Source: Paulinella micropora (lineage: Eukaryota; Cercozoa; Imbricatea; Euglyphida; Paulinellidae). Taken from it: 64,000 nucleotides of DNA. The stretch is taken from contig WBZZ01001245.1 of NCBI GenBank assembly GCA_019918135.1, positions 331,975-395,974 on the forward strand. Direction: 5' to 3'. Position 1 is the first letter of the stretch; each line of letters starts with the position of its first letter. The position numbers and the translations under genes were made by a program. Under the pieces are notes generated by a model that saw only the letters and a program-made list of their open reading frames with translations, was not told the DNA's origin and made no database searches. Of this stretch, positions 59,818 to 64,000 are shown in pieces.

Positions 59818-60695
59818 ATGGCCGTATGTAGCGTTAAGTTTTGCATTGACCACGATGTCTCGCTGGAGGCGGACCCCGCGGGGCTCTGGGGCGTTCTTCA
59901 ACATTGTCCGTCGATCAAGAGGCATGTCAAGGGTGATACCGCCCACGCCGAAAGAATCATCAGCAAGCTGAAGCGGGCCGGGTTATGGAAGCGCGTACGA
60001 AACAGCGACATCTTGAAGGAGCAGCGGAAAAGCGACACCTGGAAACCAAGATTATATGGAACAAAAACAACCGCCAAAAGATTGCAGAAAGACGCGAGCG
60101 ATATATCGCGGCCACGCTCATTCGCAAGGGGCTTGTCCGGCCGCCCGCCGATCCTCCGCTCGTGCTGAACGACACGGCCGTGCTCGCGATTGATACAGAA
60201 ACTACAGGCCTGTCGAGCACCGACATCCCTATCCAGCTCGGCTACGTGCTCAAAGTCAACGGCGAGACCAAGCTGGAGTGTTGCAAGATCGTGCGCTACC
60301 ACAACCGTATGGTGCGCATCTCGGAAGCGGCCGAAGCCGTGCACGGCATAAGCTGGGAACAGGTGCGCCGCTCACCCCATGACGCGGCCGTGGAAATCGC
60401 TACGCTGGCGAAATTGATGCGCGACGTTACGACCGCGGGCGGCGTGGTCATTGGCCACAACCTGGCTTTCGACTTTCGCATGCTCAAACAGGGCTTGCCT
60501 GGCGTCGACCTGGTTGGTCTGAACACCGTCTGTACACTGCAGCTGGCGCGCAAACTTAGTGGCCAGAAAAAGGGACTCAAGCTGGAACAAGTCTACAGAG
60601 AAATCGTACCGGCCGGAGAACGCAAAGACTTGGCCTCGCACAACGCCCTGTCGGACGCCAAGATGGCCTTGGCCATCTACAAACATCGGCAGTAA
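59818..60695 (+). pseudogene. DEDDh exonuclease, A'' copy, one frameshift
   Basis: ATG at 59818. One A of a run of five is missing near 60028 (GCGGAAAAGCGAC against GCGGAAAAAGCGAC), shifting the frame at codon 70. The nuclease domain (LAIDTETTGL, GHNLAFDFRML, HNALSDAKMAL) is whole in the other frame and could be reached from an in-frame ATG at 59985, giving 236 residues with an altered start. Confidence 0.8.
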
Positions 60696-60746
60696 AAGGA
60701 AAAAAAAATAAAAGTTCTTTGTATATACTATTAGCCAATATCAGGC

Positions 60747-61130
60747 ATGAAGTACAAGTGTTCGAGACCTGGCTCTGGTAAGAAGGTCGCCCGCTATTGC
60801 AGCAGTCGCTGCCAGACAAAACACCGAGAGGTCTGCTCAGCGAGAAGCGGAGCCAACAACATCGCCCGCTACGTCATGAATAACTTACCCCGCGAGCTGT
60901 TGCGGGCAGCGGACCCCGGAGGTGCAGTCTATGTATGGGTACCTGACACAGGCAACGGGCCCCTGCGACAGGAAATTGTGATGCTATCACCTGCACAGCT
61001 CGCAGACACACCCCGTCATCACGCCGCTCTCCAAGACCTGTCGCCGTCGCTGGGCACCGGGGTCATTATCGACGTTGAGACCACGCCGGGTAGGAGTCTG
61101 ACGACCGTCACTAGAATGCAGGTTTTTTAA
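60747..61130 (+). CDS. Small Cys-rich (MYND-like) protein, intact copy, 127 aa
   Basis: ATG at 60747 (MKYKCSRPGSGKKVARYC). C5, C18, C22 and C30 region RYCSSRCQTKHREVCS resembles half of a MYND-type zinc finger; residues 45-127 (MNNLPRELLRAADP to RMQVF) are unassigned. Only this copy has neither the nonsense codon of A nor the deletion of A'. Its TAA lies against the convergent stop of the helicase at 61131 without a gap. A small regulator or partner of the replication proteins is possible; nothing in the sequence proves it. Confidence 0.65.
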   Translation: MKYKCSRPGSGKKVARYCSSRCQTKHREVCSARSGANNIARYVMNNLPRELLRAADPGGAVYVWVPDTGNGPLRQEIVMLSPAQLADTPRHHAALQDLSPSLGTGVIIDVETTPGRSLTTVTRMQVF

Positions 61131-62897
61131 TTAAAAAAGAAGAAGACTCGAGAGTTCGTTCCACTTACTCTGCCGGACACCGGTTAGGTACAGGAACACT
61201 AGGCCAGTGAGCCTGTCCAGGGCGTGACGGTCGTGAGGCGTGCCGGTAGCAAAGACATCGTCCTTGAGCGCTGACGGTAATAGTGCCCGCGCGCGAGGCA
61301 GCAAGGTCCGTAGGTCCGCTAGGTGCGCGCGCCGTAGCTGGTCGTGGAGCTCCCCGAGCGCTGAATCAGGCCGCCCACTCAAATAAGACTCGAGCTTGTC
61401 CAGCACAAAGTCGCGGTGGAGGCCGAACCGGGCCACCACGGCGGGCGTACACAGCTGCCGCTGTTGAAACAGGCGCAGCAGCCGGTGCTTCTTGAGCTGC
61501 AGCTTCAGGCCGGGCGTGTCCCGGTGAGAGCTAATGAGCTTTTGTATCTCGGCGGCGCGTGCGCCGTCGATGTCGGGCGCCGCCAGCAGCTCATGTGCTT
61601 GCTTCGTCCCGTCCTGCCTGTCGGCAGCTGGGGCGCGCCGTGTACCCGCGTTTTCCACTAGTACATTTAAGCCGTTTTCTGTCAGGAGCTTGAACAAGCT
61701 GCCGATGTAGTCGTTGTAACAGTGAGCCTGCCGGGCCCTGACCAGCGAGGCCAAGTCGTTGCCCGCCGGCGCCTGTTTGCGCAAACTCGGCTTGGTCGGC
61801 GCGATGTTCACCAGGCACAAGTTAATCAGCCTCGCTTTCCGTACCCTCATCATGCCCTGCAGTGCCGCCGCGGGGTCCGTCGTGGAGTCGACGAGCGCCA
61901 CGTTAACGCAGTGGAACCTGGCCGACTCTAGCGAGACACCCGATTCGACCGTGGGTGAGGCCAGAACATGCCGTAGCTGACCGCTGTCTACGAGTTCGTC
62001 AATCCCGCTCAGGGCATCTTTTTCGGCCGAGCTAGTCTCGCGCGTCAGGAATAAGGTTTGGTCGCCACGCAGAGGTTGCAGCGCGCCCAAGAAATTGGCA
62101 AACGTGTACTGGACCTGCCCGCCGGCGTGGCGCTGGCGGATGTCTTGTGACCATTCCGCCAAGTTGGTCGTGACCCTGACGCGTGGATGTAGCTCAAGTG
62201 GCGCCACGTAGCTAGACCAAACCAGGTGGGGCCTTGGTGTGCCCCTGCGCCACTGCCTGATCGTCTCCAGAGTCATGGATGAGCAATTCGCGTCGGCGGC
62301 CATGACAAGCCTGCAGCGCCGGCAGAGGCCGCGCAGTTGAGCCAGCAGGCGAGTGGACCACTTGAGCAAGGTCTTGTTATGGAAAATCTCGGTGAAGAGT
62401 GATTCCGACTCGTCGAGCACCAAGGTATCGGGGTAATGCCCACGCAGCTTATAGAGCGAGTGGATGGTCACGACGAGGCGGGCGGGCGGGCTGCTCCAGT
62501 CTTTGAGGTCGCGGTAGCTCCGGAAGCCGAGGTGGCCGAACCGCTTGACAAGGTCGTTGACCAAGAGGACACGGGTAGATAGGATCCAGCAGCTGGTGCC
62601 GGGCGGCAGCTGTTGGGCAATAACGGTTGTTTTGCCCGAGCCAGTCGGTGTTTTTAAGATGATCGTGCGGGCGCCGGGGGATATGGCTCGCTCGGCGTCG
62701 AGGTATCTATCGCCACAGACATAGCTGGTCTCGCCGGGCTGCAGGTCCCAGCCACTGAATGGTTCGAGTTCGAGGTGGGCATACGTGTCGCCGCACCACT
62801 GCCGCGCACACCACCGGCCCTCGCGCTGATATACATCGTACGAGAGCTCGGGGCACCGGACCGGCGCATGTACTCGGCAGGGTTCTGACTCGTCCAT
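61131..62897 (-). CDS. UL9-type SF2 helicase, intact copy, 588 aa
   Basis: ATG at 62897 (MDESEPCRVHAPVRCPELSY); this copy keeps the CCCC run lost in 24419-26200, so start and body are in one frame. Helicase motifs: KTPTGSGKTT, STRVLLVND, VVTIHSLYKL, LVLDESES, MAADANC, LASPTVESGVSLE, QGMMRVRKAR. The family (herpes origin-binding protein-like) unwinds or remodels origins; here it is separate from the PrimPol-linked relative in the same block. The C-terminal 200 residues are basic with repeated R/L-rich helices. Ends SSLLLF-stop, against the Cys-rich gene. PolB follows upstream on the same strand order as in the unique core. Confidence 0.85.
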   Translation of the reverse strand: MDESEPCRVHAPVRCPELSYDVYQREGRWCARQWCGDTYAHLELEPFSGWDLQPGETSYVCGDRYLDAERAISPGARTIILKTPTGSGKTTVIAQQLPPGTSCWILSTRVLLVNDLVKRFGHLGFRSYRDLKDWSSPPARLVVTIHSLYKLRGHYPDTLVLDESESLFTEIFHNKTLLKWSTRLLAQLRGLCRRCRLVMAADANCSSMTLETIRQWRRGTPRPHLVWSSYVAPLELHPRVRVTTNLAEWSQDIRQRHAGGQVQYTFANFLGALQPLRGDQTLFLTRETSSAEKDALSGIDELVDSGQLRHVLASPTVESGVSLESARFHCVNVALVDSTTDPAAALQGMMRVRKARLINLCLVNIAPTKPSLRKQAPAGNDLASLVRARQAHCYNDYIGSLFKLLTENGLNVLVENAGTRRAPAADRQDGTKQAHELLAAPDIDGARAAEIQKLISSHRDTPGLKLQLKKHRLLRLFQQRQLCTPAVVARFGLHRDFVLDKLESYLSGRPDSALGELHDQLRRAHLADLRTLLPRARALLPSALKDDVFATGTPHDRHALDRLTGLVFLYLTGVRQSKWNELSSLLLF

Positions 62898-62927
62898 ATT
62901 TCTTGAAATATGCACAAACAGAAGATT

Positions 62928-63528
62928 TTATTTTTTAAAGAACGAATCGATGCCTTTGGTAAAGCCAGCCGACCGCGGCGCTAGTTTCTCTATGTATGAA
63001 TCTATCAGTTGCCCACAGTCGCCGCCCACGAGCGACAGCAGTGACACCAAGCTCGGCTTGCTTGCTCGGACATAGGCGGCCAGATCGAGTCTGTTCACGC
63101 TTCCCTTGTCCGCTGCTAACACTTGTCTAAACTTCTTGGTTTGTTTGAGCGAGCCAGTCTTCTGCATAACGTAGCGCAAGCGGTCGCCGGGCAGCGGCGG
63201 CGGTTCCATTTGCCGGGATACAACGACGGCCACGCTCGTTTCGGCATTTTTGTAACTGTCACCGAGGGTTGTGGTCAGCACAAAGTCCTCGTAGCACAGT
63301 AGGCTGGCCGGCCCCATGATCTTGTCTAGGCTGGTCTTGATAAGGGCCAGGCACAGCGAGGTCGGCTCTCTAGCCAGCATCATTTTGAGCAGCTCCGAAT
63401 AGAGCTTGTCAAAGTACGGCGCCCCGTCACGGCGGGTTGAGCGCATCCCCTTGACTAGCAAACTCTTGCTATCTTCAGAAGGAGAGCCAAAGGCCCATCC
63501 GCTATACATTTTCTTACTGGAGATCAGG
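62928..63528 (-). pseudogene. polB: Family B DNA polymerase, C-terminal fragment
   Basis: The last 200 codons of PolB (from LISSKKMYSGWAFGSPSED to GFTKGIDSFFKK), matching 23788-24389 inverted. Catalytic motifs A, B and C lie upstream and are absent. At 63528/63529 the match ends inside TCCTGATCTCC, and the continuing frame is unrelated sequence, so this is the broken end of the palindrome arm. Confidence 0.9.
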
Positions 63529-64000
63529 AGGTGTACGGCCTCGACGCCAGGCAGGCTGCCAGGACCCTCACGGCCTTTTGGCAAAAGCGCCCGGACCAGG
63601 GCGCGCTGCACGGGGTCCGTATCCACGTCGTCCGCACGCTGCTGGAGGAGGGCGGGGAGGCCCTCCGGCGGGTAGTGGGTGAACCCCCGGCGGACCTGGC
63701 GTCCAACTGGCAGGCGGCGAAGGAGTACCAGACTAAGTACGGGCGGGCTTTGCTGGCCAACGCCGGGTATTGGGAGCGGGGCGTGGCGGACTGCCTGCCC
63801 CCGCACGCAGAGGCGGGAGACGCGAAGAGATGGCCCGACGCCAGCCAGCTCGCTCAGCCCTACTTCTTCCGTTTCCGGATCAGGGACGGCGCGTACGGGG
63901 GCTGGCCCGACCGGTGGACGACGGCGGCCGAGGTGTTGGCGTGGTATGGAGCGAAGCGCGGCCACCTGCTAGGCAGCTGGTGCGCGAGGCAGGGCCTGGC
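63529..64000 (+). CDS. Unknown GC-rich coding sequence, partial
   Basis: One plus-strand frame (codons beginning at 63531) is open to the window edge and reads as ordinary protein: GLDARQAARTLTAFWQKRPD, LLEEGGEALRRVVGEPP, YWERGVADCLPPHAE, PYFFRFRIRDGAYGGWPDRW. Codons favour G/C in third position. It has no upstream start of its own because it begins at the break with the PolB fragment. Other frames on both strands are also open in places, as expected at this GC level, but are much less protein-like. No family recognised; could be host sequence or another gene of the GC-rich element. Confidence 0.45.

Noticed and set aside
23788-63528. Palindrome as a pure foldback assembly artefact
   Set aside because: Arms carry distinct substitutions, different repeat numbers and different gene damage; a centre spacer with natural gene sequence exists. 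Not fully excluded without reads.
1-64000. tRNA, rRNA or riboswitch genes
   Set aside because: No cloverleaf arms, rRNA core words or known riboswitch layouts were noticed by eye on either strand.

Overview
This window looks like eukaryotic (protist-type) DNA, or a very large virus contig, packed with virus-derived mobile elements. No rRNA, tRNA, prokaryotic operon or ordinary host gene was recognised. Two sequence types alternate. (i) AT-rich blocks carry virion genes of the Polinton-like virus (PLV)/virophage kind: a C-terminal major capsid piece, a penton-like protein, an A32/FtsK-type packaging ATPase, fibre proteins, a GIY-YIG nuclease and a telomere-resolvase-like tyrosine recombinase. 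(ii) GC-richer blocks carry a DNA replication module: PrimPol fused to a UL9-type helicase, a second UL9-type helicase, family B DNA polymerase, a DEDDh exonuclease, a C2H2 zinc-finger nuclease and a small Cys-rich protein, plus repeat families and BRO-like genes.

Layout. PLV block 1-6720, ending in a 184-bp-arm hairpin and an (AT)n tract. Replication block A(+) 6721-20362. Unique core U 20363-25982 (zinc-finger nuclease, PolB, most of the helicase). A'(-), an inverted copy of A, 25983-39022. PLV block B(+) 39023-43623. A 354-bp spacer 43624-43977. B'(-), an inverted copy of B, 43978-48578. A''(+) 48579 to about 61330. Inverted helicase and PolB 3' end up to 63528. An unrelated GC-rich open frame 63529-64000. 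Hence 23788-43623 and 43978-63528 form a palindrome with arms of about 19.6-19.8 kb, and A-U-A' has the shape of a 32-kb element with 13-kb inverted terminal repeats.

State of the genes. The PrimPol-helicase is open in all three copies. Its neighbours each carry different lesions in different copies: the exonuclease is intact only in A, the small Cys-rich gene only in A'', and the second helicase has a clean start only in the A''-linked copy. Most PLV genes have one to several single-base frameshifts, often at homopolymers; the ATPase and a small membrane protein are open. PolB is split by one frameshift between its N-terminal and exonuclease domains.

How they may work together (inference). 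The GC-rich block has polymerase, primase, helicases and nucleases but no capsid genes. The PLV blocks have capsid, packaging, fibre and recombinase genes but no polymerase. They lie next to each other at four junctions, three of them at an (AT)n tract beside the same GTAACGG hairpin cluster. They could be two elements that repeatedly co-insert, or two halves of one composite virus or transposon lineage.
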